Made by a program: the position numbers and the translations under genes. A stretch of 40,182 nt of DNA from Planctomycetota bacterium (GTDB lineage: Bacteria > Planctomycetota > Planctomycetia > Pirellulales > Pirellulaceae). The stretch lies in NCBI GenBank assembly GCA_016872775.1, contig VGZA01000056.1, forward strand, positions 1 to 40,182. The letters are read 5' to 3'. This document shows, piece by piece, positions 1 through 9,220 of the stretch; position 1 is the stretch's first letter, and every line of letters starts with the position of its first letter. Under the pieces are notes generated by a model that saw only the letters and a list, made by a program, of their open reading frames with translations, did no database searches and was not told the origin of the DNA.

Positions 1-2586
1 AAGGACCGCACGCTGTTTCGCATCGATCTGGCCCTGCCGAAGAATCTGAAGCTGGAATCGGTCGTTGTCCCCGGTTCCCACGAATGGGTTACTTCGGAGG
101 AAGCCGAGCATCAACTGCTGACGATCTACCTGCACGCCGGTATTCAGGGCGACTTCAGTATCAACCTGGAAGGCAGCCTCGGTGCCCGTCGGGCAAACGA
201 CCCAGTATCGGTCCCGCCGATGCAGCTGTTGAACGTGGCGAGGCAGACATCCGACATCGTTGTGCAGGCCGATCCGGCCTACGACGTGAACGCGCTCGAA
301 TCGGAACTGAAGGATCTGCAAGTCGTGACTCTCGATCGGACTTACGCCTGGTTGAGCCCCGAACAAAGGTCGTCGAAACGGCTGGCGCTTCAGGCTTCCA
401 AGGCCGGTTATCAGGGGACGCTGGCCGTCACCCGCCGCAAGCCGGAAGTGTCCTGCCTTTCCGTCACCAATATTCGTATTTCTGGCCACAACATCCGCGA
501 GACAATCCTGCTGCGGTACGACATTCAGAATTCCGGAATTCGCGAATTAGTGTTTCAGCTCCCCGCCGCTCTCCGCAGCGCACGCATTAAGACCGCCTTA
601 ATGCGGCAGAAAACGGTGCAGGACGCCGACCCGGGTTCGGTACGCGTGCGTGTTGATCTGCAGGACGAGGTCATGGGTGAACTCAAGGTCCTGATCGAAA
701 GCGACCGGCTGCTCACCGGCGACAATCAAGCTTCACCGATCCCCGTGCTCGAGTCGGTCGATCTTGTCGAACAGCAATTGGTGGCGTTCGAGAGCTCCGG
801 GCGCGATGAACTGGTGTTCGATACGACGGAGGGAATGCAGCTGATCGAATCGCGAGAAAACAGCACGCTCGCCGGACTGCTGGGAACGAACTATATCTCG
901 GCTTACAAAGTTACCGGCAAACAACCGAACCTCACCTACCATCTCAAGGGACGTCGGATGGTGGAAACGGTCGGCGCGCGCGTCGGATTCGGATTGACGG
1001 AATTGCGTCTGGACGGGCATGGCGCCTACCGGGCGAAGGTAACGTACTACGTCGAAAACACAATCGAGCAATTCCTGGTCGTGCAACTGCCGAGTGGTGC
1101 TTCGCTCTGGACCGCCATGGTGGATCAGGAAGTCGTTCGCCCTTCTCCCGTTTCCGCCGCCGGAACGACCGGACAGGTGCGAATTCCGATCGTGAAAACG
1201 GCGTTGGGAGATCCACCCTACCCGGTCGTTCTTACTTACGCCGGCAAGCTGGCCACGCCCGGCAACTTGACCAGCGTTAAGTTCCCGCTGATGCGGACAG
1301 TCAATATCAATGCCGAACTCAGCCACGTCCGACTGCTGCTGCCGTCCACGCACCGCTGGGTGAATTTCGACGGGACACTCGGTCGCGTCACCGACAAAGG
1401 CGAATTCCAGTCCGGCTTCCTCGATTTTCGTACTCGACAAGTGGAACAGATCCTCGGCCTGCTGCAGTCCGATGTCGACAGCATGACGGTGCTTCGCTGC
1501 GAAAATAACCTGAAGCAGTTGGGATTTACCGTCGACGAATACACCCGCGCGAATACGGGCCTGTTCACCAACGAACGTTTCCGCGAAAAGGCCAGCGGCA
1601 ACAAAGCGGCCCAGGTCCGCGCCCTGCAGCGTGTTTCGGAAGTCAATGCAAGGCAGTCCGTGGATGTCGACGGCACCGACAATCGTGTCCGATGGAACGA
1701 TGCGCTCGAAGTTCAACAGGCGGAACGGGCTCGCAATGTAGTTAGCAAACTGGGTCGCAACTTTTTCGACGTGGCTGGACAGGAAATCGCCAAACAGTCG
1801 GAGGTCAATGTGGATTGGTTTTCTGCGAACAACCTGGCGCAACGCCTGAAGGATGGCTCCAAAGCCGACCGTGGCGAACTGGGCGATCATCCCGATCAAT
1901 CCCGACCCAGTCGTGTGGCGGTGAACCCGCAAAATCGGGCGAAGCCCAGCGCCAGTTTTGCCAATTCCGCGCGCAACGACCGCGAAGCGAATCCGGTGGA
2001 CGCACCCGTTCAGTTGTTCGAAGGAGGCGCCGCCCCGCAACCCGGCGACCGTGACGCCCAAGGACAATCCGCTAACCTCGCCAAAGGCCGTCGTGTACTC
2101 GATCTGGAACGGGATTCCAAGGATCGATACCAACAGCGACTTCAGTTGCAGACCGAGCAACAGCGGCAAATGATCCCGCAGGCCGCGGAAAATCTGCCTC
2201 AACCGTCGTTCGGAATTGAAGAAGAGAAGGACAAGAAACAACTGGCACAGTTGAAAGACGGCGCCAGCGACCTCATCGCCGACGTGGAAGCCCCCGATTT
2301 CGCGCCTCTCAATAGGAACTTGAGCGCCATTGTTTCGCAGAATCAAGCCGTGGACCAGTCACCGGCAACGCCCTATCTCCGCAGCCTGCAGGTCGAACTT
2401 CCCGAGCGAGGTGTGGAGTTTCTGTTCACGACGCCGCGCGGAGAACTCGAACTGACCGCCCAGGCGATTGACGCCTCCGTCGGCCAGCGCTCCGAACGAC
2501 TGGGAATTGTTGTCGGCGTGCTCTGCGGACTGGTTGTGCTCTCCGGCTTCACCCGCGGGCTCCGCCGCCGCTTCGGAAATGCTTGA
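1..2586 (+). CDS. C-terminal part of a large membrane-anchored protein (5' end outside window)
   Basis: The frame is open from the first base, so the gene begins upstream; 861 residues are visible. I do not recognise a named family. What can be seen is a long stretch of beta-rich, domain-like sequence (roughly residues 1-490 of the fragment) with many V/T/L-alternating segments. A low-complexity Q/N/R/D-rich linker follows (about 510-760), and then a single C-terminal hydrophobic helix (LGIVVGVLCGLVVLSGF, near residue 835-852) followed by a basic tail, RGLRRRFGNA. That topology suggests a protein exported with its bulk in the periplasm and anchored by its C-terminus. Large proteins with this layout are common in planctomycetes, but the function is unknown. 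The first ATG in the window (base 220) is internal, not the start. The gene ends in TGA and is followed directly by paired hairpins. Confidence 0.85.
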   Translation, partial: KDRTLFRIDLALPKNLKLESVVVPGSHEWVTSEEAEHQLLTIYLHAGIQGDFSINLEGSLGARRANDPVSVPPMQLLNVARQTSDIVVQADPAYDVNALESELKDLQVVTLDRTYAWLSPEQRSSKRLALQASKAGYQGTLAVTRRKPEVSCLSVTNIRISGHNIRETILLRYDIQNSGIRELVFQLPAALRSARIKTALMRQKTVQDADPGSVRVRVDLQDEVMGELKVLIESDRLLTGDNQASPIPVLESVDLVEQQLVAFESSGRDELVFDTTEGMQLIESRENSTLAGLLGTNYISAYKVTGKQPNLTYHLKGRRMVETVGARVGFGLTELRLDGHGAYRAKVTYYVENTIEQFLVVQLPSGASLWTAMVDQEVVRPSPVSAAGTTGQVRIPIVKTALGDPPYPVVLTYAGKLATPGNLTSVKFPLMRTVNINAELSHVRLLLPSTHRWVNFDGTLGRVTDKGEFQSGFLDFRTRQVEQILGLLQSDVDSMTVLRCENNLKQLGFTVDEYTRANTGLFTNERFREKASGNKAAQVRALQRVSEVNARQSVDVDGTDNRVRWNDALEVQQAERARNVVSKLGRNFFDVAGQEIAKQSEVNVDWFSANNLAQRLKDGSKADRGELGDHPDQSRPSRVAVNPQNRAKPSASFANSARNDREANPVDAPVQLFEGGAAPQPGDRDAQGQSANLAKGRRVLDLERDSKDRYQQRLQLQTEQQRQMIPQAAENLPQPSFGIEEEKDKKQLAQLKDGASDLIADVEAPDFAPLNRNLSAIVSQNQAVDQSPATPYLRSLQVELPERGVEFLFTTPRGELELTAQAIDASVGQRSERLGIVVGVLCGLVVLSGFTRGLRRRFGNA

Positions 2587-2590
2587 TGGT

Positions 2591-2656
2591 GCCGAGTCGC
2601 TCCGCGTGTGGCCGAGTCGCTCCGCGACTCGGCGTCGAGTTGCGGAGCAACTCGAC
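2591..2656. repeat. Pair of perfect 10-bp-stem hairpins with a partial extra copy
   Basis: At 2611-2633 the arms GCCGAGTCGC and GCGACTCGGC enclose a TCC loop. Immediately after, at 2634-2656, the arms GTCGAGTTGC and GCAACTCGAC enclose a GGA loop. A 15-bp partial copy of the first hairpin lies at 2591-2605. Reverse-complemented, the first hairpin differs from the second only at two base pairs, both compensated (C-G to T-A). The pair starts a few bases after the stop of the preceding gene. There is no U-tract, so a classical intrinsic terminator is not indicated. The pattern looks like REP-type intergenic palindromes. Confidence 0.8.
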
Positions 2657-2980
2657 CACAACTTGCGGCACAGCGGTATCACTGACCTTCGTCTCGATTT
2701 GAGAACGAACGCTCAGGTTGGGACGGGCTCTCGCAATCGGTGAGGTTTGAGCCGTCGGCAGACTGCCAGATTTCAAGCGAATCCAGACCTGGCAATCGCC
2801 AGCGCGACTTTGGCACATCGATTGCATCTACGCGTTCAGCATAAATCGAACAGCCGTCGCTCCAACCGGTTCATCGATGCAACCGCAGATTCATCTTCCC
2901 GTATTTTAATCGCGATCCCGCTGATGGGGGCGCGGTTGGCCTCGCGCCAGCCGCGTCCTTTTTTTGCGCCAAGGGCAAAA

Positions 2981-3005
2981 CGTAGGATGGGCCTCCCGGC
3001 CCGTC
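2981..3005 (-). repeat. 25-bp intergenic repeat, copy 1 (inverted relative to copy 2)
   Basis: The minus strand reads GACGGGCCGGGAGG then CCCATCCTACG. It matches the copy at 3120-3144 in 22 of 25 positions, in the opposite orientation. Both lie in the gene-free stretch. The GGGAGACCCGTCCTACG-type sequence is one I associate with dispersed planctomycete intergenic repeats; that association is from memory and not tested here. Confidence 0.6.
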
Positions 3006-3119
3006 TAGAAGTGTGAATCGGCGCCGAGTAAAAGGTGCGAGCATTGGCCGTTCGAACCAAAAGACGAGGCGGGCGACGGCTCCAAAGTCGTCCAAATTGT
3101 CGAGCCGACTTTCGAGGAA

Positions 3120-3144
3120 GACGGGGCGGGAGACCCGTCCTACG
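3120..3144 (+). repeat. 25-bp intergenic repeat, copy 2
   Basis: The plus strand reads GACGGGGCGGGAGA then CCCGTCCTACG, an inverted partner of 2981-3005 with three mismatches. It sits 32 bases downstream (on the minus strand) of the stop of the haem-binding dehydrogenase gene. The two copies could pair across a 114-base spacer. Confidence 0.6.
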
Positions 3145-3176
3145 ACGTCCCACGACCACGTTAATGCACAACTCAC

Positions 3177-6100
3177 CTATTTCTTAGCGCGCAGGAACGC
3201 GATCAGGTCGGCCAACTCTTGCGTCGTGAGTTGCTGGTCGAGTCCTGACGGCATGATCGAGACATTGCCCGGGCGGATTTCCTCGATGTTGTCCCGCGCC
3301 ACTCGTACCTCCGTCTTGGCGCCGGTCGCGACAAGCAACGCATCGGGAAGTTCCTTGCGGACGAGGCCGGCGACCGCCTGCCCGTCCTTGGTACTGATCA
3401 CGATCGGCTCGTAACTGCGCACAAAGCTTGCACTGGGAAATACGATCGATTCGAGCAGGTCCCGTTCGTTGCGAATGTCGGCGATCCGCGTCAGGTCGGG
3501 GCCGATACTGCCACCCAGGTATCCCATCTGATGGCAGACGATACAAGCGGTTCGAGCACTGTGAAAAACGGCCTGGCCCCGGCGCACATCCCCGTCCTTG
3601 AGTCCCTCGAGCAGTTGCTGCAGGCGTGCCCGCTGTTTCTCCAGATCGACATTCAGTGCCGCGTAGAGCCGCGCGCCAGCCTCTTCCACCGCGAGACCAA
3701 ATTTCCCCAAACGAATTCGCAGCGAGTCCGCGCGCAGGTTGGCTAGCGCCGGCGAACGCTCCAGCGCCGCGATCAACGCCATTCCCACCTGCTTTTCCTG
3801 CGACTGATCGAAGGCCGCCAGCAGCCGGTCAACTTCCAACGGTCCGACGACCGGGAGCAGTTCCGTCACACGCACTAACTGCTCGTCCGACAGCCGAGCC
3901 TTCGACAGCACGTCGGCAGCCGCCGAGCGAGCCACCAGCGACTCCTCGTCGCGCAGGCCGCTGAGCAGGAATTCCAGCAACGGCTCGTCCACCTGCTGGA
4001 CACCACCCGGCACCGCTGCCAGCACGTCCAGCCGCAGCGGTTTTTCCCAGGGGCCACGGTTCGCGAAGTCGATCAGGCTGGCGGCAACCCGTGGCAGATC
4101 CGGCTTGGGGATCGCCACTGACCGGACCACGAGCGACGCCAAATGCCCCGCCTGAGGATCCGACTCGGTCAGGACCGCAATCAGTGCCGCGACCCACGCT
4201 GCCGGCAGCTCTTTCAGTGCCGATTCACGCATCGCCTGCAGCGCAATGGCACGAGCCGGCGCCGGACCAGATCGGGCCGTGCGAGCCAACAGATCTTGAA
4301 CGGGTGGTTGCCCGCTGAACAACGTCAATTGCGACGTGAGCTCCCTGGCTCCTTCCGCCGTCGCCGGCGGATGTTCAAGCCGATCGTCGAAGTACCTGGC
4401 TAAGTCCCCACCCCATTCGGGATGCCGATTCACAAGCCAGCTCGCGGTCTCCCTGAGCATCGCCACGGGCGAATTCAGCAGCGGGCTTACCTGATCCGGG
4501 GTCAGCCCGCCGTCCAGGATCTGATCGAGGGCCACCAGGGTCGCACGCCTTGTCCCCGGCGACGCACTCTCCAGTCCTCGCCGCGTCCCCGCCGCGTCGC
4601 CGATTTCAATCAGCGCATAAATCAACGAATGCTCGCGAACGCGATCGCCGCCATATCTCGCATCGGCCGCGGCAGCCAGCAGCACCGGCACCGCTTCCCT
4701 GGACCCGATGCGACCCAGTCCTTCCGCCGCGATACGCTGGTGGGCAGGCGATGGCTCGCCGAGTACCTCCTGTAACCGCTCCACCGCCTCGCGATCGCGC
4801 CATAAGCTCACCGAAGTTAATGCCGCGTGCCGGACCTGCGGATCAAGATCGTGCAACGCCTCGCGCACCAGCAATCGAGCCACCGGCGCGTCGATCCGAT
4901 TCAAACTCCAGATGGCGCCCAACCGCTTGTCGACATAAGCCCGAGTCGGATTGCGGACAACCTCGGCCAAGGTGCTCAAAGCCGACAGGCCCCGCCTCGC
5001 TATTTCCACAATCGCCCTGTTTCGGACGGTATGTCGCAGATCGTCCAGGTAACGAGGCAACTCCTCCACGGCCAGTTCCCCCCAGGCAATCGACAGGCCG
5101 CGAGCATCGTCCGACTTCGGCATCCCGATCCGCCGAACCCGATAGATCCCACCCAGAATGTCGGGCTTCCACAACTGCGACGTCGGACAGCAGAGCTTGT
5201 ACCAGCCGCCCGTATTGACCACGATCAGGCTGCCGTCGGCATCCTCGACAATATCGGTCGGATGAAAGTCGAGATTGTCCGAGACGAGAAAGTCCTCGTC
5301 CCGCGTCGCGTAACTCGCACCGGACGGTTCGAGCAGATGCCGAGTCACCTTGTGCATGTTGAACGAACAGGCAAACAGGTTTCCCTGAAATTCGGCCCCC
5401 AGCGCACGGGAGTCCAGCAACGCCAGACCGCACGGCGCCGCCGGCCCCAGATGGACGAGCACCGGCATCACATCGCCGGTTCGCGGATGGCCGTCCAGAA
5501 CATTGTGCACTTTCCCGTAGACGCCACCGTAGATCGCGTGAATCAAGCCGTCGCGCAGGCCGGCACCGGGATGCACCAGGAACGTCGTCGTGAAGATCCG
5601 CTCGCCGGTCGACGTAAAGACCACGTCCACCGGATTGTCCATCCCGCCCGTCATCACCGGCTCAATGCCGCTTCCATCCACTCGAGCCCGAAAAATATGA
5701 GCCGCCTTTGTTTCCAACGGCGCGCGACCCGGCCGATCGTAGGTCTGCGGAGCAAACGCACCCTTGCACCAGTAAATCCACCCGTCCCGGCCCGCGTACG
5801 GGCCGTGTAGATCGTTGGCACAACCGGTCAACGTCTTGCCATCAAAGAAGACTTCGCGCCGGTCCGAGACCCCGTCATCGTCCTGGTCGGTGAATTTCCA
5901 GATCACGGGCGGCGCCGCGACATACAGCGATCCGTCCAGAAACATCGTCCCTTCGGGAAACATCAGCTTGTCCGCATAAGTCGTCCGCGAATCAAAGATG
6001 CCGTCTCCATCCTCGTCCACCAATCGCACAATACGGTGCGGCTGATTCTGCAGTTGCTCTTTGACCGGGTCGTTGGTTCCCGACGATTCGGCCACGTACA

Positions 6101-6281
6101 ACCTGCCACGCTCATCCAACGCACAGGTAATCGGCCGTTCGATCAACGGCGGACCGGCTATCAACTCGATCTCAAACCCGTCCGGCAAACGAAACAGATG
6201 TTCGCCCAATCGCGTTTCTCCCGCGACTAACGATGAACAACTCATGCCCACCAGGACCAGTAGCCGCAACGGCCGTAACAT
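3177..6281 (-). CDS. Secreted haem-binding dehydrogenase-like protein with HEAT repeats (PVC-type c cytochrome)
   Basis: Predicted 1034 residues. The N-terminus MLRPLRLLVLVGMSCSSLVAG is a good signal peptide, and the chosen ATG has GGAG 8 bases upstream; a longer reading from 6329 would put 16 polar residues before it. Residues about 20-380 resemble the 'putative membrane-bound dehydrogenase' propeller domain of planctomycetes, with gluconolactonase/PQQ-dehydrogenase-like blades (LPDGFEIELIAGPP, CALDERGRLYVAES). A HEAT-like alpha-helical repeat region follows (about 390-860). The C-terminus is a 'Pirellula/Verrucomicrobium-type' haem domain with CIVCH at about 913-917, GPDLT, and MPSGL as the likely distal methionine. 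It probably oxidises a carbohydrate or alcohol in the periplasm and passes electrons to its own haem; the substrate is not predictable. It appears monocistronic. Confidence 0.9.
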   Translation of the reverse strand: MLRPLRLLVLVGMSCSSLVAGETRLGEHLFRLPDGFEIELIAGPPLIERPITCALDERGRLYVAESSGTNDPVKEQLQNQPHRIVRLVDEDGDGIFDSRTTYADKLMFPEGTMFLDGSLYVAAPPVIWKFTDQDDDGVSDRREVFFDGKTLTGCANDLHGPYAGRDGWIYWCKGAFAPQTYDRPGRAPLETKAAHIFRARVDGSGIEPVMTGGMDNPVDVVFTSTGERIFTTTFLVHPGAGLRDGLIHAIYGGVYGKVHNVLDGHPRTGDVMPVLVHLGPAAPCGLALLDSRALGAEFQGNLFACSFNMHKVTRHLLEPSGASYATRDEDFLVSDNLDFHPTDIVEDADGSLIVVNTGGWYKLCCPTSQLWKPDILGGIYRVRRIGMPKSDDARGLSIAWGELAVEELPRYLDDLRHTVRNRAIVEIARRGLSALSTLAEVVRNPTRAYVDKRLGAIWSLNRIDAPVARLLVREALHDLDPQVRHAALTSVSLWRDREAVERLQEVLGEPSPAHQRIAAEGLGRIGSREAVPVLLAAAADARYGGDRVREHSLIYALIEIGDAAGTRRGLESASPGTRRATLVALDQILDGGLTPDQVSPLLNSPVAMLRETASWLVNRHPEWGGDLARYFDDRLEHPPATAEGARELTSQLTLFSGQPPVQDLLARTARSGPAPARAIALQAMRESALKELPAAWVAALIAVLTESDPQAGHLASLVVRSVAIPKPDLPRVAASLIDFANRGPWEKPLRLDVLAAVPGGVQQVDEPLLEFLLSGLRDEESLVARSAAADVLSKARLSDEQLVRVTELLPVVGPLEVDRLLAAFDQSQEKQVGMALIAALERSPALANLRADSLRIRLGKFGLAVEEAGARLYAALNVDLEKQRARLQQLLEGLKDGDVRRGQAVFHSARTACIVCHQMGYLGGSIGPDLTRIADIRNERDLLESIVFPSASFVRSYEPIVISTKDGQAVAGLVRKELPDALLVATGAKTEVRVARDNIEEIRPGNVSIMPSGLDQQLTTQELADLIAFLRAKK

Positions 6282-6384
6282 GGCGAGACTCCATGAGACC
6301 CAACGTCGTTGATCACGGCATCGTACCATGGCTTGCGGTGGATAGGGTTACGGGGAATGGGTTACGGGGAACTTCCTTCTTCCT

Positions 6385-6930
6385 TCAATTGTCGCGCCAA
6401 GCTTCAAGATTCGCACCGATCACGACTTTCAGAAACGTGCAGATGGCGAATCCGGAAAAGCCACCGAGCACCACGAAGGCGGCCGTGCCGAGTGTCATGT
6501 TGGCCCAATTCGCTCGCTCCTCCAACGCCATTCCCAGAAGCCAATAGCCCAGCACCGCGCCGCCAAGCATCCCCAATCCAACGACAACGACCACAATGAC
6601 GCCCAGTGGTCTCCGTTCGCTCAACCCCGTTGTTGGGGCAAAAGCGACCGTCGCGCGATCGGACGGACGGTATGTCGCATCCGGACCACCGTCCCCTTCC
6701 GTTTGACGCGACTGTTCACGCAACTTCGTGCCCAGCGAGTTCCCGAAGACATGCGCGGCGATACAGAGAATGATCAGGAGTCCCATCCCCAGCGATAGCC
6801 AGCTTACAACTTTGATGGCGGCCAGCGCGACGCAAAGGAGTCCCACCAGCAGTAGCAGACTGCGCAGGCCGAAACGGAATCTCGATCTCGGCCCTGCGTT
6901 GGTCGACAGCGGAGGGTGAAAGCGGGCCAT
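6385..6930 (-). CDS. Small multi-pass membrane protein, function unknown
   Basis: About 181 residues from the ATG at 6930 (MARFHPPLST). Starting here keeps the gene clear of the divergent TolC-like gene, whereas an upstream ATG at 7089 would overlap it. The basic stretch RSRFRFGLRSLLLLVGLL is the FRFSLRTLL-type entry into a first membrane helix that is frequent in planctomycete hypothetical proteins. Further hydrophobic helices follow: LGMGLLIILCIAAHVFG, then VIVVVVVGLGMLGGAVLGYW, then AAFVVLGGFSGFAICTFLKV. That gives about four to five membrane passes, with a polar loop in the middle. No catalytic motif is visible. The ribosome-binding site is weak, so the start is uncertain. Confidence 0.65.
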   Translation of the reverse strand: MARFHPPLSTNAGPRSRFRFGLRSLLLLVGLLCVALAAIKVVSWLSLGMGLLIILCIAAHVFGNSLGTKLREQSRQTEGDGGPDATYRPSDRATVAFAPTTGLSERRPLGVIVVVVVGLGMLGGAVLGYWLLGMALEERANWANMTLGTAAFVVLGGFSGFAICTFLKVVIGANLEAWRDN

Positions 6931-7068
6931 CTGCGTAAGCCGGGCTAAATGGAAAACTTCAGACCATAAATTCGGAAAAGTCCCCGTAGATTCATTAAAC
7001 ACCGGATTCCATCGCGACGAAAGTATCCGTTGCGATGGTCGGTTTCCTCGTCTGCTCGCGGAGCGCCG

Positions 7069-8454
7069 ATGGGTATTTGTAGGCGGCACGATTCAAATAG
7101 TTCCTTGCGAACGTCGGGCCATCGACGTCGAACATCCCGGCCGTCGATCGTCGCCGGACTGTCGAGATGGACGCGCATCGCGGGAGTGCTATTTGCATCG
7201 CTGGCGTTTTCGCCGTGCTTCGACCAACTGTCGGCTGCCGAACGGGGGCAATCCGCCAGGACGGTGAAGGTCACGGAACCCGCGATGACACTGGAGTCGC
7301 TTGAGGCAATTGCGCGCGCCGAACATCCCGCCTTGCGGCAAGCGGCGGCGCGCATCGACGCGGCGCGAGGCAAATGGCTGCAATCCGGCTTGCCCCCCAA
7401 TCCGAGATGGGGGTATTCCGGTCAGCAGCTTGGCAGTAGAGGCCTGGCGGAACAACATGGCGTGTTGATTGAACAGGACCTGGTGCGCGGGGGAAAGCTC
7501 CGCGCCAACCGCCGGGTCGCAGGCCACGAAATTGAACAGGCCGAACGGGAGTTCGCCGCGCAGGAACTGCGGGTTCTGACCGATGTGCGACTTGCGTTTG
7601 TCGAGACGCTGGTTGCGCAACGTCGCCGCGAGTTGACCGACGACTTGGAGCGGATCAGTAGTGAAGCGGCATCGATCGCGGATTCGTTGTTCGCGTCCAA
7701 GGAAGTCAGCCGTGTCGATGTGTTGCAGGCGAAGCTGGAACTGCAGCAGGCGCAAGTGGCGAGTCGCGTGGTTCGCACGCGCCACGAGGCTGCCTGGCGG
7801 CAATTGGCGGCTGTCGTCGGCCAGCCGGATCTGACAATTCGTTCCATCGACGGGCAATGGACGTCGGATATTCCCGACCTGGAGTGGGACACTGTTCTGG
7901 ATCGCCTCTGGCAGGAAAGCCCCGAAATTGCCGTTGCGCTCGCGGGACTGGCGCGGGCGCGCAGCGCCATTGTTCGCGCGGTCGCCGAGCCGGTACCGGA
8001 TATCACGGTGCAGGGGATCGTGCAGCGCGATTATGGAGTGCGCGGAACCGACGGTGCGATCCAAGTCACCATGCCGTTTCCGATCTTCAACCGCAATCAA
8101 GGCGCGATCCGGCAGGCGCGTGCCGAGAGCGTCGCGGCCGAAATGCAATTACAGAAACTGGAACTCGACCTGCAAAAACGGCTGGCCCACGTCTTCGAAC
8201 GGTACGCCAGCGCGCGACAACGCGTGGAGCAATATGAACAGGAAATCCTGCCGCTGGCCCGGGAGTCGCTCGACCTCACTCGAGCCGGCTACCAGAGCGG
8301 CGAACTGAACTACCTGGCTTTCCTGACGGCGCAGCGAACCTATTCGCAAACCAATATCACGTTTGTCGAGGCACTGGGCGAATTGCGCGGCGCGGTTTGG
8401 CTGATCGAAGGACAGTTGCTCCACGGCGGAATGAGTTCCGATTCCGCGCCTTGA
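7069..8454 (+). CDS. TolC-family outer-membrane efflux protein (CzcC-like)
   Basis: About 461 residues. The start at 7069 is chosen because GGAG lies 5 bases upstream; an in-frame ATG at 7030 has no such site. The long basic N-terminus precedes a hydrophobic signal (WTRIAGVLFASLAFS) ending near LSAAE. The rest shows the two tandem outer-membrane-efflux repeats of the TolC/CzcC family: LESLEAIARAEHPALRQA and GKWLQSGLPPNPRWGYSG open the first, and a long helical hairpin rich in A/Q/E/R follows (VDVLQAKLELQQAQVASR). The second half starts near PEIAVALAGLARARSAI and has the family's MPFPIFNRNQGAIRQA and LDLTRAGYQSGELNYLAFL motifs. It forms a trimeric outer-membrane and periplasmic duct. No membrane-fusion or RND pump gene lies next to it here, so its partner must be encoded elsewhere. 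Confidence 0.9.
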   Translation: MGICRRHDSNSSLRTSGHRRRTSRPSIVAGLSRWTRIAGVLFASLAFSPCFDQLSAAERGQSARTVKVTEPAMTLESLEAIARAEHPALRQAAARIDAARGKWLQSGLPPNPRWGYSGQQLGSRGLAEQHGVLIEQDLVRGGKLRANRRVAGHEIEQAEREFAAQELRVLTDVRLAFVETLVAQRRRELTDDLERISSEAASIADSLFASKEVSRVDVLQAKLELQQAQVASRVVRTRHEAAWRQLAAVVGQPDLTIRSIDGQWTSDIPDLEWDTVLDRLWQESPEIAVALAGLARARSAIVRAVAEPVPDITVQGIVQRDYGVRGTDGAIQVTMPFPIFNRNQGAIRQARAESVAAEMQLQKLELDLQKRLAHVFERYASARQRVEQYEQEILPLARESLDLTRAGYQSGELNYLAFLTAQRTYSQTNITFVEALGELRGAVWLIEGQLLHGGMSSDSAP

Positions 8455-8485
8455 TGACGCGTCAAAACCCCGGCAATCGCCAGAC

Positions 8486-9220
8486 TCAGGGATGCTTGCC
8501 GGAATGGTGCCCCAGGTCGGAGAGCCTGCCGCGCAGTTCATACAGCATCTGCTGCTCCAGCGACACGTCGCGGCCGATCGTGATCCATCCTAACGTCGCG
8601 GGACCTTCGTCCCGGTACCGCTCGTTGCGAACCAGCGAACCGTCGTGCCGCGCTGTATTGGTTCCCACGGTTGCGCGCTCCGGATGATCAACATCCTCCA
8701 GTTCTTTGCGCACGATGACATCCACAAGGTAACCATTGGCCTGCGGAATGACGCGGATGGTCGCCTGACGCCGAACCGACTGCAATGTGGCGTGAAGTTT
8801 TTCGAATCCCGGCGTGCTGTCGCGTCGCCAGGGCTCAAGGACCGTCGAGCCGGTCCGCGCAAAGGTCTCGATCCGGCCCTCCATCAACACACCGCCGACT
8901 TCCTGAACCCGCTGTTCTCGATCGATCTGAAAATAGTCGTCGACTTCATCCACGAGTTGGTTCCAGATCAATTCGCGGTCGTTAAGCGGGATCAACATAG
9001 GGTTCGGTAAGGCCTCTTTCTGATTGATCGTGGCAACAGGCGTGATGAGCGGCCTGTTCCAGAATCGGCAACCGGTCAAGGCGGCGAACAGCACCGCAGC
9101 CGCCAGACCAAAGGCCCGTGTCCGAGCGAACAGGCCCCGTTCGACAACGCACAAAGGCCGTTTCGATCGGAAATCGGTACGACGCCGCTCGTACGTCCCG
9201 CCCTGCGACGCGCGGCGCAT
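8486..9220 (-). CDS. Predicted lipoprotein, function unknown
   Basis: About 244 residues from the ATG at 9220, which has a strong AAGGAG 7 bases upstream; a second candidate ATG at 9247 also has GGGAG. A hydrophobic segment, FGLAAAVLFAALTGC, ends in a good lipobox (LTGC, Cys near residue 51). The basic segment before it is unusually long, so translation might instead begin at an internal TTG close to the hydrophobic stretch. The mature part begins RFWNRPLITPVATINQ and carries a mixed alpha/beta domain with DVIVRKELEDVDHPERATV, a style I associate with planctomycete outer-membrane lipoproteins of unknown role. It converges on the TolC-like gene with about 31 bases between their stops. Nothing visible links the two functionally. 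Confidence 0.75.
   Translation of the reverse strand: MRRASQGGTYERRRTDFRSKRPLCVVERGLFARTRAFGLAAAVLFAALTGCRFWNRPLITPVATINQKEALPNPMLIPLNDRELIWNQLVDEVDDYFQIDREQRVQEVGGVLMEGRIETFARTGSTVLEPWRRDSTPGFEKLHATLQSVRRQATIRVIPQANGYLVDVIVRKELEDVDHPERATVGTNTARHDGSLVRNERYRDEGPATLGWITIGRDVSLEQQMLYELRGRLSDLGHHSGKHP

Larger units (their letters stand above)
2657..3176. other. Gene-free intergenic stretch
   Basis: About 520 bases between the hairpin pair and the stop of the next gene. Several short open frames cross it on both strands, but none has a convincing ribosome-binding site, signal peptide or recognisable motif. It contains an inverted pair of 25-bp repeats (2981-3005 and 3120-3144). I see nothing else in it. 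Confidence 0.5.

Noticed and set aside
733-2346. Long open frame on the minus strand (537 codons) antisense to the first gene
   Set aside because: It lies entirely opposite a gene with clear domain structure and has no signal or motif. Long antisense frames are expected in GC-rich coding DNA.
8455-8464. Perfect palindrome TGACGCGTCA followed by AAAA after the TolC-like gene
   Set aside because: It has no loop and no T-run in the right place for a terminator, and a 10-base palindrome is common by chance.
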